Made by a program: the position numbers and the translations under genes. The notes under the pieces were generated by a model. That model saw only the letters and a list, made by a program, of their open reading frames with translations, made no database searches and was not told the origin of the DNA. DNA of 64,000 bases from Embleya hyalina. GTDB taxonomy: Bacteria > Actinomycetota > Actinomycetes > Streptomycetales > Streptomycetaceae. The stretch is from the NCBI RefSeq assembly GCF_003967355.1, contig NZ_BIFH01000035.1, positions 62,001-126,000 on the forward strand, in the 5' to 3' direction. Of this stretch, positions 1-8,200 are shown in pieces; position 1 is the first letter of the stretch; each line of letters starts with the position of its first letter.

Positions 1-351
1 ATTTCTCTGGTTTCGCTCGTACGACTCCTGCGTGCCCGGCTTGCGCTTGCCGAGTTTTATCCACTCGTCCGACCACTGCTTGTAGGTGGTCTTCAGATGC
101 TGGGGGCGTAGAACTTGCCCACGAGACTTTGCCGCCTTGACCTTGGCTTCGTATGCCTCGGCCTGCGCCTTGAGTTCGAAGGTCATGTCGGCGGGGTCGC
201 CGTTTGCATCTCGAACCCGTGCCGTCCACCCGTGGGTGCAACCCTCTCGGTTGCATTCGCACCTAACTAGGCAGATGCATTTCTTTGCGTTCTTGTGCCT
301 GCATTTCTCCGCGCACAGGCATGGGCACTTGCATCTCTTGCTGACTGACAC
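1..351 (-). CDS. int: Tyrosine integrase, N-terminal part (cut by window edge)
   Basis: Only the first 117 codons are in the window; the catalytic domain lies to the left. After a Cys-rich start (C7, C9, C11, C13, C17, C25, C27, C31, C33, C38) comes HGWTARVRDANGD, which fits an arm-site DNA-binding domain, and then a helical segment (TYKQWSDEWIKLGKRKPGTQ) typical of the SAM-like core-binding domain. Start is GTG at 351 behind GGAAGG. Known role of the family: site-specific insertion and excision at attP/attB. It reads towards the left prophage end. A terminator and an operator motif separate it from the excisionase gene upstream, so it is probably expressed on its own. Identity is inferred from the N-terminus only. 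Confidence 0.75.
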   Translation of the reverse strand, partial: MSVSKRCKCPCLCAEKCRHKNAKKCICLVRCECNREGCTHGWTARVRDANGDPADMTFELKAQAEAYEAKVKAAKSRGQVLRPQHLKTTYKQWSDEWIKLGKRKPGTQESYERNQRN

Positions 352-440
352 AACGATCCTTCCGAGTTGCGTACGAAGGAGTGTCCGCTTCTGATGCAGC
401 AGCGGAAGCATCCCGACAGCCAGAAGACTACAGGAGAAAC

Positions 441-455
441 CTACCAAGTCAACTT
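441..455 (-). promoter_or_regulatory. Stoperator-like site 1 (upstream of int)
   Basis: CTACCAAGTCAACTT on the plus strand, so AAGTTGACTTGGTAG in the direction of integrase transcription. It contains a -35-like TTGACT; TAGTCT follows 16 nt later, so a promoter for int is possible here. Confidence 0.65.
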
Positions 456-506
456 CTGATTGCTCGTGACATGTCCCACCATGGGCCCGAGTCATGGACA
501 CGCAAA

Positions 507-534
507 GAGCCCAGGAGCCGTAGCTCCTGGGCTC
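507..534 (-). terminator. Terminator after excisionase
   Basis: Perfect 12-bp stem (GAGCCCAGGAGC with its complement) and 4-nt loop, followed by TTT in the leftward direction. It separates the early operon ending in the excisionase gene from int. Confidence 0.75.
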
Positions 535-541
535 CTCTATG

Positions 542-712
542 TCAGTTCTGTTGGTCGATCCACCGCTCAAGGTCCGCAGGGCGGCATCTCAGTGTGCGGC
601 CGATTTTCCGAAATGGGATCTTGAGAGGGCGCCAGTTTTCGTAAACCCACGAGGACGGCCGCCCGAGGTACGTTGCCACGTCGTCCACTCCCAGCATTGA
701 GGGCGGGGTCAC
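542..712 (-). CDS. xis: Excisionase-like HTH protein
   Basis: A 56-residue MerR/excisionase-type winged helix: MLGVDDVATYLGRPSSWVYE is the helix-turn-helix, followed by a wing (PFRKIGRTLRCRPADLERWI). Family role: directs the integrase towards excision. The GTG start at 712 overlaps the TGA of the gene before it (GTGA), which indicates translational coupling; the alternative is ATG at 697. It sits next to int, as expected, but a strong hairpin terminator lies between them. Not tested: whether it binds the attachment region. Confidence 0.7.
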   Translation of the reverse strand: MTPPSMLGVDDVATYLGRPSSWVYENWRPLKIPFRKIGRTLRCRPADLERWIDQQN

Positions 713-924
713 GCAGCCGCCCCCATGGAGACCTCCCAGTACCGGCGAGCCATGTACTCGGCAACCTCATGGCCCAGACCCCAGTTACGTGCCTCGTCGT
801 AGATGAGGGCCGCGTACCTGGTGAGCAAGAGCGCAACCTTGGCTCCCTGCTCCATCAGCTCCTGATTCAAACCCTCGCCAATCTCGGCGATCAGCTCCTC
901 AAACGAGTTCTCGTTCTTGTCCAT
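709..924 (-). CDS. Small phage protein, unknown function
   Basis: 71 residues, acidic N-terminus (MDKNENSFEELIAEIGEG) and a helical middle; no recognised domain. Start ATG at 924 has AAGGAG 5 nt upstream. It lies between DNA polymerase and excisionase genes, and its stop overlaps the excisionase start, so it is probably made in the same early transcript. Confidence 0.6.
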   Translation of the reverse strand: MDKNENSFEELIAEIGEGLNQELMEQGAKVALLLTRYAALIYDEARNWGLGHEVAEYMARRYWEVSMGAAA

Positions 925-933
925 GAAACTCCT

Positions 934-2730
934 TCAGTGCTTACTGTCGGCAAGGTCGAGAATCGATCCCCAGGAGCGATCCCCGATTTCAGGCTCGGCC
1001 GGGATGAGTACACCGCGGATAGTGATCTCCATGATGCGAGCAGCTTGCTCCGCCAGCTCTCCGGCACGTTCCCTCGGGAATGAAAAGACCAGCTCGTCAT
1101 GGATCGGCAACCGAACGTGCGGCGTGAATCCGGCCTTATCGAGTTCGATCAGGGCTCGGGCGGTGATGTCTCGCGAACTCGACTGAATGAAGTAGTTGAG
1201 AGCGCTATACGCCCGATGCTTATCCACGGGGAGTCTGCGCCCTGTGGCTGTGTAGATGTATCCCGAGCGCTTTGCTTCCCGTGTCAGCCTGTCGGCCAGG
1301 CGGCCGACGCCTCGATAAGTCTCGTTGAAGGCGGCCAGAGTTGCGCGGGCAAGCTCCAGGGAGATCCCGGCCTGTTGTGCCAGCGCTTTCGGCCCACCTC
1401 CAAAGACGGTCAAAAAGTTGGCCATTTTCCCGACCTTGCGGGGGACTCCTGCGGCATCGGCGGTGATCTGGTGTAGGTCTTTTCCGTCTCGGAAGGCATC
1501 CAGCATGACCGGGTCTTGGGAGTAGGCTGCGAGGACTCGCAACTCCATGTTTCCGTAGTCGATGCTGACGCTGACATCGCCCTCATCGGCAAGAAATTCG
1601 TGGCGAACGAAAGAACTGCTGGCGGGGAACGTCTGAGCGGCAACGGCACCGGTAATGGTCATGCGTGCCGTCCGAGCTTGGCAACTGTTGATGGATGCGT
1701 GGACCCGATCATTTGAGTCACGGTTCAAGACGGCATTCTCGAACCAGGTCGTTCGCCATTTGCCCGCGCGCTTCGCCCGAATCACTGCCTGGCAGAGAGG
1801 GTCGTCCGGGTAGCTGGCAAGCAAAGCATCGTCCACCTTCGGGAGTCCCGTTTTGGTACGCCCCGGGATTTTGATTCCTCGCTCGATCAAAGCCTGAGCA
1901 ACCTGCCGAGTGCTGGCGACGTTTTCGACGCCGTGTTCCGCGGCAATGGCCTGCCATCCACGTTGTTCAGACGCGAGTGCTGCTATCTGCTCAAGGGCGT
2001 AGTCGACATCGAGCAGATAGCCAGTTCGTTCGATCTTGGCCGTGATGTGAGCAAGCCTGTGCTCCCACGAGATCAGGCCCGCCCGGCGTGACCGAGGAGG
2101 GACCTGCGGCAGCAGTCGAGCACACAGCCGGTATGCAAGAACCGGATCGCACCCGGCGTACAGCAGGTATTCATCGTCGGTGAGGTCAACTGCCTTCCAC
2201 ATCTCGGCCCGGCTGACCTTTAGCCGGCGGGCGATCTGTGAGGCGCTGCCCTTGACCTCGGCCGCCGTCCGGGTGCACAGGTAGTAGGCCGTCAGCTCTT
2301 CGAGCCGTAGCCCCGACCCTCCCTCCTTGAGGGCCCGCGGATCGACGAGGTGCGCCAGGAGCTTGGTGTCCAGGGATTTCGGCGCCACGGCCTCCATGGG
2401 CAAACCGCATGCCGCTTCCATGGCGTGCATGTCGAAGGTTCCGTTGTGAGCTACGAGCTGGCTTGCGAACCCCAGCGCCCACACGGCGGCGTCGGTGAAG
2501 TGGCTATCCAACTCCACTGGGAGTACCCAAGACTCGTCAGCGGTGCCGAACTGTACGAGGCGGACACGGAAGTCGTCGCTCCACCAGTCGAGTCCCGTCG
2601 TCTCGGTATCCCACCCGAGGAGCTGTCGGTTGTCGCGAACGAAGAGGTAGAAACGTGACAGATCATCGACGGTTTCGACGATGTTGATCTGTACCGGCGT
2701 GGAACGAATGGTGTAGCTCAGCCGCTTCAA
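934..2730 (-). CDS. polA: DNA polymerase I (family A, with 3'-5' exonuclease)
   Basis: 598 residues from a TTG start at 2730, chosen because GGGAGG lies 4 nt upstream and the homologous part begins there. The exonuclease domain shows WDTETTG (D41, E43), HNGTFD and YAGCD. The polymerase domain has motif A SIDYGNMELR, a motif B region RKVGKMANFLTVFGGG and motif C IHDELVF (about residues 543-549). There is no 5'-nuclease domain, as usual for the phage version. It copies the phage genome with the primase, helicase and nuclease encoded further right in the same leftward operon. Family assignment is firm. Confidence 0.95.
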   Translation of the reverse strand: MKRLSYTIRSTPVQINIVETVDDLSRFYLFVRDNRQLLGWDTETTGLDWWSDDFRVRLVQFGTADESWVLPVELDSHFTDAAVWALGFASQLVAHNGTFDMHAMEAACGLPMEAVAPKSLDTKLLAHLVDPRALKEGGSGLRLEELTAYYLCTRTAAEVKGSASQIARRLKVSRAEMWKAVDLTDDEYLLYAGCDPVLAYRLCARLLPQVPPRSRRAGLISWEHRLAHITAKIERTGYLLDVDYALEQIAALASEQRGWQAIAAEHGVENVASTRQVAQALIERGIKIPGRTKTGLPKVDDALLASYPDDPLCQAVIRAKRAGKWRTTWFENAVLNRDSNDRVHASINSCQARTARMTITGAVAAQTFPASSSFVRHEFLADEGDVSVSIDYGNMELRVLAAYSQDPVMLDAFRDGKDLHQITADAAGVPRKVGKMANFLTVFGGGPKALAQQAGISLELARATLAAFNETYRGVGRLADRLTREAKRSGYIYTATGRRLPVDKHRAYSALNYFIQSSSRDITARALIELDKAGFTPHVRLPIHDELVFSFPRERAGELAEQAARIMEITIRGVLIPAEPEIGDRSWGSILDLADSKH

Positions 2731-2749
2731 GCAGCCTCCCTTCGTGGAT

Positions 2750-2830
2750 TCATTGGGACCGTCTCCCGGCTCGGTATCCCTGGATATAGGCGAGCAGCAG
2801 CCCCGGCACGGCGCCGCCCAAAGCGGCCAT
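2750..2830 (-). CDS. Possible 26-residue peptide
   Basis: A short frame begins with ATG at 2830, four bases after the stop of the gene upstream, and fills the gap before the polymerase. It has a hydrophobic centre (GGAVPGLLLAYIQG). No clear RBS. It could equally be untranslated leader. Confidence 0.25.
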   Translation of the reverse strand: MAALGGAVPGLLLAYIQGYRAGRRSQ

Positions 2831-2834
2831 GAAC

Positions 2835-3086
2835 TCACCCACGGCAGTCGTTTTCGATGTCGTCGAAGGCAAGGTTGAGGCCCGTGACCAGCGATTCCCC
2901 AAGGCTCAGGAAAAGGTCGTGTGCAGCCCGCACGGAGAGGTGCGCAACGTGGCTGGACGCGTGTCGATCGTCGGTCGAGTGAGTGATGACGATCGTGATC
3001 GTCACTTGCCCTTCACTCGTTTGGGATGCGGATGCTGTCGCCGCTTCGTTGACGACTCCGAGGGTGACGGGCAGATCCAATTCCAC
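2835..3086 (-). CDS. Small phage protein, unknown function
   Basis: 83 residues from GTG at 3086 with AAGGAG 4 nt upstream. Contains a beta-rich stretch (GQVTITIVITH) and an acidic helical C-terminus (LNLAFDDIEND). No family recognised. Between the polymerase and the 173-residue gene, downstream of operator-like site 2. Confidence 0.6.
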   Translation of the reverse strand: MELDLPVTLGVVNEAATASASQTSEGQVTITIVITHSTDDRHASSHVAHLSVRAAHDLFLSLGESLVTGLNLAFDDIENDCRG

Positions 3087-3131
3087 AGGGCTCCTTGAGA
3101 AGGAGCGGGGGCGGGCCGTCGAACCCGCCCC

Positions 3132-3146
3132 CACTCAAGTCAACTT
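3132..3146 (-). promoter_or_regulatory. Stoperator-like site 2
   Basis: CACTCAAGTCAACTT, matching the 15-nt motif except in its first bases. Lies between the stop of the 173-residue gene and the start of the 83-residue gene. No -10 box follows, so it is an operator or stop site rather than a promoter. Confidence 0.6.
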
Positions 3147-3165
3147 TTCGGGCAGGCCAACGCCG

Positions 3166-3687
3166 CTACTTGACCTTGAACTTGCCGGTCTTCTTGTCGA
3201 ACCACGCCGGTTCGCACTGATCGGCCTTGTCGGGCGCCGGGCAGAACAGCGCCTTCCAGGTCGGCTTCTCCACCAGGTTTCGTCGACCGTGTTCGCAGGT
3301 CACATCGCCCTGCGGTTCTCCACCGTCCCGAGTCGTTACCTTGCCGCCTTCGAACGACTTGGCTGCACCGCTTTTCGGGCCACCGCCCTTGTACTGGTTC
3401 CGCGTGTATTCGGCGGCTCGCGCGGTGAGGTCGATGGCACCCTCGGCCTTGAGGGCGGTCAGCAGCTCCACCGTGCGCTTGGCCGCCTCCGTCGCGGTGT
3501 GGCCGTACACCTTGGGAGTCAGCCACTCGGCGTCGTAGCCCGCGGCTCCCTTCAAGGTCATGCCAACGACGAACGGCGCCGGAGTGTTCGGAACCTCGGA
3601 CATGGGCGACTCCTGTGCGGTAGTGGGTTGTTCGGGCGGCGTCTCGTCCCACGGGGACGTGTCGGCGAAAGGATCGATGTCGGTCAT
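3166..3687 (-). CDS. Phage protein with C-terminal Cys motif, unknown function
   Basis: 173 residues: a Pro/acidic N-terminus, a helical middle (EAAKRTVELLTALKAEG), and a C-terminus with CEHG...FCPAP...CEPAW, suggesting metal binding, then a basic end KKTGKFKVK. It sits between ribonucleotide reductase and DNA polymerase genes, so a role in DNA replication (for example single-strand binding) is possible but not shown. ATG at 3687 lacks a strong RBS and operator-like site 3 is only 16 nt upstream. Confidence 0.6.
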   Translation of the reverse strand: MTDIDPFADTSPWDETPPEQPTTAQESPMSEVPNTPAPFVVGMTLKGAAGYDAEWLTPKVYGHTATEAAKRTVELLTALKAEGAIDLTARAAEYTRNQYKGGGPKSGAAKSFEGGKVTTRDGGEPQGDVTCEHGRRNLVEKPTWKALFCPAPDKADQCEPAWFDKKTGKFKVK

Positions 3688-3703
3688 CTCTAAGCCTCGA
3701 TAT

Positions 3704-3718
3704 CTATCAAGTCAACTT
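3704..3718 (-). promoter_or_regulatory. Stoperator-like site 3
   Basis: CTATCAAGTCAACTT, one change from the consensus. Between the ribonucleotide reductase stop and the next start. TAGAGA stands 17 nt after TTGACT but runs into the start codon, so a promoter here is unlikely. Confidence 0.6.
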
Positions 3719-3728
3719 TTGGGGATGG

Positions 3729-5732
3729 CTAAATCGGGCATGCGCCGGATGCGCACCACTCGTCGTAGCCGGTGTCCGTTTCGAAGGTGAGGCCGTTCGA
3801 GCGGAGAAGGAACTCGTCCTCGTCGATCCGCTCGTACGGTGCCTGATCTCGGCTCGTCTCGGGGAAGATCGTGCTCCCCTTCAGCCGGGGCATGTACTCG
3901 CGGAGGATCCTCATGAGTTCGCTCACGGTGTACTGCTCCGGTCGAATCGAGGCCGTGTACGACACGGCCTGGTCTGCCCAGAGGCGCTGGTAGAGCACTT
4001 GCACGTCAAGCTGCTGTGGCAGAGTCAGATCTGCTGCACTCTCGAAGTTGGAGAGGCAGTCGATACGGTCTGCCAGGGGGTCGAGCGTCGGTATCTCAAC
4101 TACGCCGGTGTTGGGTGCGTATCGGCAGGGTTCGATGTAGTAGCCGGCCGCGGCGTACCGTTCCATTTGCTGAACCTCGTCGGCCGCCACGGTCGAAAAC
4201 CGGACCCGCCGAATGAAGTAGGGGCTGAACGGTGCGTGAATTCCTTCGCCACTCACGCCTGCGAGCTTCGAAATCGTACCGGTGGGGGCTACCGCCCGCG
4301 TTTTGATCGGGCGCGGAATCCTCAGCTCGTTGCTGTAGTCTGCGGCGGCCTTGTCCACAACTTGCGCAAGCGACTGCAAAAGGTACGCCACCCTGGTATC
4401 GGTCGATGCCGACGAGTACCAGATACCACGCATGGCCAGGTGATCGGCAAGTCCCGTGTGGCCCACGCCGATCCTGCGGTACCGCTCGATCGCCGCCTGC
4501 GATTGCGGATCGGCGACAGTCGCGAAGGTAGCTCGAATCAGGAAGCGAACCAAAAGCCGATGAGCTTCGTCCAGTGATTCGTACTCGACATCCCCGTAAC
4601 CGTTCACGAATGCGCCCAGGTTGATACTTCCCAGCGTGCACGGTTCCCAGGCCGTCAGGGTGGCTTCCCCACAGGGATTGGTCGTGTAGACCCCATCTAC
4701 CTCGCCCTCAGCCGACAACGATGAGTTCCAAAACCCCGGCTCGCCGTTGCTGAGCGCTGCCGCAGCCAACTGCCGGAGAACCCAGATGGCCCGCTCGTCG
4801 TCGCGATCCAGGGCTTCGAAGAAGGCGTCGTCGACCTCGACCGAGATGTTCGTTGTCCAGTGGTCGGACTGGTCGCGTTTGGCGTTGATGAAGAACTCGA
4901 TGTCCAGGTCGGCCCAGTGCTTGATGGACATACGAGCGGACCGACGTACACCACCACTCATGATGCATGCCGCGATCGAATGATCGATGGCCATGGCATC
5001 CATGCCGTCGAGACGGTACCCAACCGCTGAACTCAAAGTACGGCCGACCTCCACCAGCATCCGCGCAAACGGAGTAGGTCCACTGGCCGTACCACCGAAT
5101 GCGCGCAGCGCTGCCCCCTTGGCTCGCACGCGACCTACATCGAAGACCTGGCTTCGGTCCTCGGTGGTCGGGTCGTGTGCCACACGAATCAACTCGGCGA
5201 GCGCGGCAGCCCAGCCTTCGCGGCTGTCCTCCACCGGGTAGGCGCCCGGCCAAGTGGGGTCGTACTCCGAAGAGATGAGGCCGGCGGCCAGCAACTCGGC
5301 GTAGTCGGGATGGGCCGGGTCACAAACGATGTGCACTACCGGCGCGGTCCAGACGAGCGGGTATTGCTCGAAGTACCGCTGCGAGTAGTTGCTTCCAACT
5401 CCTCCGCCCTCGGCCAGGCGAAGGAGTGTGAAGGTGAAGTGTCGCGCAGGCTCCGCCGGATCCCAGCCGGCGGCCCAACAATTGTTGAGGGCGAAGTCGC
5501 TGACGCCGCCGGCTCGCAAGTGCCGGCCGGCCGGCAGGATCCGAAACCGACCGATCTCGTTGATCAGGGCCTGCCGCTCTCCAGCTTCGATGTAACGCGG
5601 CGGCACCAGACGAAGGTTGGCGTCGACCACGCGCTCTACGGTCTCGGGCCAGGTTTCGAGGGAGCCGTCCGGCCGCTCCCGACGGTAGGTGCGCTCGTAC
5701 ACGGTCCGGGCGGTCTCGCTTGCGAAGGTCAT
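3729..5732 (-). CDS. nrdJ: Adenosylcobalamin-dependent ribonucleotide reductase (class II, monomeric type)
   Basis: 667 residues, close to monomeric class II enzymes. Reduces ribonucleotides to deoxyribonucleotides using a B12-generated thiyl radical. Visible motifs: LNNCWAAG and AEGGGVGSNYS in the N-terminal half, IMSGGVRRSARMSI, the active-site loop NPCGEATLTAWEPCTLGSIN with conserved Cys and Glu, TGTISKLAGVSGEGIH, and a C-terminal redox pair in WCASGACPI. The gene lets the phage supply dNTPs independent of the host's oxygen-dependent enzyme. It overlaps the upstream 71-residue gene by ATGA. No thioredoxin gene was seen nearby, so host reductants are presumably used. Confidence 0.93.
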   Translation of the reverse strand: MTFASETARTVYERTYRRERPDGSLETWPETVERVVDANLRLVPPRYIEAGERQALINEIGRFRILPAGRHLRAGGVSDFALNNCWAAGWDPAEPARHFTFTLLRLAEGGGVGSNYSQRYFEQYPLVWTAPVVHIVCDPAHPDYAELLAAGLISSEYDPTWPGAYPVEDSREGWAAALAELIRVAHDPTTEDRSQVFDVGRVRAKGAALRAFGGTASGPTPFARMLVEVGRTLSSAVGYRLDGMDAMAIDHSIAACIMSGGVRRSARMSIKHWADLDIEFFINAKRDQSDHWTTNISVEVDDAFFEALDRDDERAIWVLRQLAAAALSNGEPGFWNSSLSAEGEVDGVYTTNPCGEATLTAWEPCTLGSINLGAFVNGYGDVEYESLDEAHRLLVRFLIRATFATVADPQSQAAIERYRRIGVGHTGLADHLAMRGIWYSSASTDTRVAYLLQSLAQVVDKAAADYSNELRIPRPIKTRAVAPTGTISKLAGVSGEGIHAPFSPYFIRRVRFSTVAADEVQQMERYAAAGYYIEPCRYAPNTGVVEIPTLDPLADRIDCLSNFESAADLTLPQQLDVQVLYQRLWADQAVSYTASIRPEQYTVSELMRILREYMPRLKGSTIFPETSRDQAPYERIDEDEFLLRSNGLTFETDTGYDEWCASGACPI

Positions 5733-5944
5733 GCATCTCCATGGGTGTAAACGGCAGCGGCGGTCAGCATGCGAAGGAGCGGCTGTACGTCCGCAGCAGC
5801 CAGGTTGAGTTCCACGAGTTCGCCCGAGGCGGCCTGGTGGCTCAGATACAGCGGGGTGTGTAGAGCATCGTCGTAGACGATCGTGATCTGGACGGATGCC
5901 GACGAGGTGACGTGGCGGACGTACACGTCGGTGATGTCACGCAC
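5729..5944 (-). CDS. Small phage protein, unknown function
   Basis: 71 residues from a GTG start; beta-rich N-terminal half (VQITIVYDD), leucine-rich C-terminus. Overlaps both neighbours, which points to translational coupling in the nucleotide-metabolism operon. No family recognised. Confidence 0.6.
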   Translation of the reverse strand: MRDITDVYVRHVTSSASVQITIVYDDALHTPLYLSHQAASGELVELNLAAADVQPLLRMLTAAAVYTHGDA

Positions 5945-6488
5945 GGCGACCCGCCCGGCTGGTCCGGTTCATAGCCAGTGCCAGAGCATCAATGGCCCTG
6001 TTCGCGCGCTTTCGCTCGGCGTCGTCTGCTGGCGGCAGCCCGCGGGCGTACACCCTCATCAGTACGTCGCGGTACCCGTCGTTCAGCGTGGCGAGCGCAA
6101 TGCTGGCGTCGATGCGGGCACTTACCAGGTTGTCTGTGATGCGGCACCGCGACAGGTCGTCCTTGCGGCCGATCATGTCCCCGATTTCCGAGTCCGTGTA
6201 CATGAACGAAACGACGGCTGCCCGAGCCTCCGAGGGGGTGTAGTAGTACTGGTCATCCAGAAGATCCGCGGCGTTGCGTTCCCGGCTCGCGTATCGCTTG
6301 CCTTCCACCCACGCGATCTTCCGGACCATGTCATCGTCGGCCAGGTGCTCACTGAGGCGGGTCTCGTGTTCGACGAGGTGGGCCATTACCTCCTGGTGAA
6401 CGTCCTCGGCCTCCACGCATGGCCACTTCCCGGCGACTTCCCGGCCGACCTTCGCCGCGATCGAGTTGATGTGTTCCCAGTTGGTCAT
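5937..6488 (-). CDS. Sigma-factor-like protein
   Basis: 183 residues. The N-terminal half (VEAEDVHQEVMAHLVEH) resembles sigma-70 region 2, where DVxQEV is common. The C-terminal half (ALATLNDGYRDVLMRVY, then a helical end) resembles region 4. Similar weak sigma-like proteins occur in actinophages. The region 4 recognition helix is not obvious, so it may be a non-sigma helical protein. ATG at 6488 overlaps the stop of the phosphoesterase gene (ATGA). Function as a transcription factor is inference. Confidence 0.45.
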   Translation of the reverse strand: MTNWEHINSIAAKVGREVAGKWPCVEAEDVHQEVMAHLVEHETRLSEHLADDDMVRKIAWVEGKRYASRERNAADLLDDQYYYTPSEARAAVVSFMYTDSEIGDMIGRKDDLSRCRITDNLVSARIDASIALATLNDGYRDVLMRVYARGLPPADDAERKRANRAIDALALAMNRTSRAGRRA

Positions 6489-7264
6489 GCTGCCTCCGGC
6501 TGGTAGTAGCGGAAGCCGCCGTACTCGAACGAGGCGTCAGGGCGCATGTACACAACCTCCGGTTGGAACGTCTCGCCCGAGAGGTGTAGTACGACAAATG
6601 CCCTCTGCCAGTTACCGGGAGCCCCCTTCAGGTAGTCCGCTCGCGAGTCGTCCATCAAGTTGCCCGCCTCGACGCCCCACACCGTGCGCGGCTCGCCCAG
6701 GCCCGACGTTTCCGGGACTGCGGCTGCTCGATGGGTGTGCCCCATGACAACCGACACGCCCCATCGCCGTACAGCGGTGAGCGCTGTCAGACCGGCGGTC
6801 CTGTTGAGGGTGATCCGCCCGAGGTGCCCATGCGTGGTGATGACGTTGGGGCCGACGCGGTTGAAGTCGGGAAGCCGCCGAATGTCGTAGTCGTCGAACC
6901 GCAGCAGCCGTTCCATGTGGAAGTGCTGTGAGGCGCCGAGCCCGGGTGCGCGCCCTTCGAGGTACGTCCGCGGACGGGAGTCGTGGTTGCCCTCGTGGAA
7001 GCCCAGGGGGCCGCTGAACACCCCGCGAAGCGGGACGATGAACTCCTGGACGAACGACTCGGACTCGCTCTCGACGTTGCCCTCGTACTCGGCACGGGTG
7101 CCCGTCGACCAGCGACTCGGGGCCTCGTAGTCCAAGGCATCGCCAATCTGGATGACTTCGGTCGGCTCGATGTCACCGATGAAGTCGATGACCGCCTTGA
7201 GTGCGATCGGGTCGTGCTTCGGATACTGAATGTCGGGGATGACAACGATCGTGCGATCGGTCAT
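6485..7264 (-). CDS. Calcineurin-like metallophosphoesterase
   Basis: 259 residues with the full metal-binding set in order: PDIQYP near residue 9 (the first Asp), QIGDALD, HEGNHD and VMGHTHR. These are the signature blocks of the calcineurin-like superfamily, which uses a dinuclear metal centre for phosphomono- or diester hydrolysis. In phages it accompanies replication genes; the substrate is not predictable. Start ATG at 7264 overlaps the stop of the primase gene (ATGA). Confidence 0.88.
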   Translation of the reverse strand: MTDRTIVVIPDIQYPKHDPIALKAVIDFIGDIEPTEVIQIGDALDYEAPSRWSTGTRAEYEGNVESESESFVQEFIVPLRGVFSGPLGFHEGNHDSRPRTYLEGRAPGLGASQHFHMERLLRFDDYDIRRLPDFNRVGPNVITTHGHLGRITLNRTAGLTALTAVRRWGVSVVMGHTHRAAAVPETSGLGEPRTVWGVEAGNLMDDSRADYLKGAPGNWQRAFVVLHLSGETFQPEVVYMRPDASFEYGGFRYYQPEAA

Positions 7265-7944
7265 TGACCACTTCCTTGGGTTGGGGTGTCCTCGCGTAGA
7301 CCGAGGCGAGCCCGAAGAGCCGCCTCGCCCCGTGCGTGGAGATAGCCGTTCACGTCATGGCCTCCGCCGAGCACAATGACCTTGGCGTTGGGCAGTTGAG
7401 CCGCGAGCTTGTCTGCGAACTTCAACCCGGGTTCGTCGTCGTCGGCCATGAGAAAGACGCTCTCGAAGCCGCGCAGTGCCGGGACGAAGAAGGGCTTCCA
7501 CGCGCTGACGCCTTGGATGCCGATGGCGGGAACTCCGGCCGCTTGCATGGCCATTGCGTCCATCTCGCCTTCGCAGAGGGCGATGTGGTTCGAGCGTCGA
7601 ACCAGAGCCCAGGTGTTGAAGATCCGGTGAGGGTCACCCGGTTGGCTGTCGTATTTCGAATGGCCTTCGTGTTTTTCGGGGCCGGGGAATCGGAACCGTC
7701 CGTCGTGCTTGACACACGCGTCTCGGATGCATCGGAATCGCACGGTGGCCACCGCATCTGTGCCGCCGGCAGGTCGGACATAGGGCACCGCGAGGCGTCC
7801 GCGTTGGCGCTCATGACCAGTTAGAGCCGAACCTACGTACCCGAGTCCGAACGCTCCGGCCACCTTGTCCAGTCCGCGAGCCCGGATGTACTCCTCGGCC
7901 GGGCTGCCCGGAAACTGATTCCGATACGTCTTTGCTGCCGTCAC
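7261..7944 (-). CDS. DNA primase, TOPRIM part
   Basis: 227 residues from GTG at 7944. The TOPRIM catalytic fold shows LCEGEMDAMAM (the Glu) and MADDDEPG (the DxD), with SAWKPF between. Family role: RNA primer synthesis at the fork. The zinc-binding part is in the preceding gene, in another frame, overlapping by 134 nt. No good RBS precedes the GTG, so reinitiation, a +1 frameshift or a mutation are all possible. The N-terminus (YRNQFPGSPAEEYIRARGL) resembles the linker segment of intact phage primases. Confidence 0.85.
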   Translation of the reverse strand: MTAAKTYRNQFPGSPAEEYIRARGLDKVAGAFGLGYVGSALTGHERQRGRLAVPYVRPAGGTDAVATVRFRCIRDACVKHDGRFRFPGPEKHEGHSKYDSQPGDPHRIFNTWALVRRSNHIALCEGEMDAMAMQAAGVPAIGIQGVSAWKPFFVPALRGFESVFLMADDDEPGLKFADKLAAQLPNAKVIVLGGGHDVNGYLHARGEAALRARLGLREDTPTQGSGQ

Positions 7945-8200
7945 TGAACCGGCTATGTGCCCAGCGAACTGCGTCAGGGAAATCGCAGGACTCCTCTCGC
8001 ATGATCACGTCCCATGAGTCCTCGGCGATGTCGCACACGAAGCAACTCCAGCGCTGTGCGTCTGTGTTGATCGATGCCGATGGGCGGCTCTCCTGGTGCA
8101 CGGGGCAGCAGATCTTGTCCCACCGCCCGGTGCCGCGGACAGGTGTTTCCGGGTAGTAGTGCGCGAAAACGTCAGCGATCGGTGGTTTGGGGGTCTTCAT
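7811..8200 (-). CDS. DNA primase, zinc-binding part
   Basis: 129 residues as an open frame; residues 1 to about 90 are real primase sequence: a CHC2-type zinc ribbon (KICCPVHQESRPSASI, then WSCFVC) that recognises template DNA. Past about residue 90 the sequence turns Arg/Gly/Ser-rich because it shadows the frame of the TOPRIM gene. In intact homologues the two parts are one protein. ATG at 8200 lies inside the end of the 49-residue gene upstream. Confidence 0.8.
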   Translation of the reverse strand: MKTPKPPIADVFAHYYPETPVRGTGRWDKICCPVHQESRPSASINTDAQRWSCFVCDIAEDSWDVIMREESCDFPDAVRWAHSRFSDGSKDVSESVSGQPGRGVHPGSRTGQGGRSVRTRVRRFGSNWS

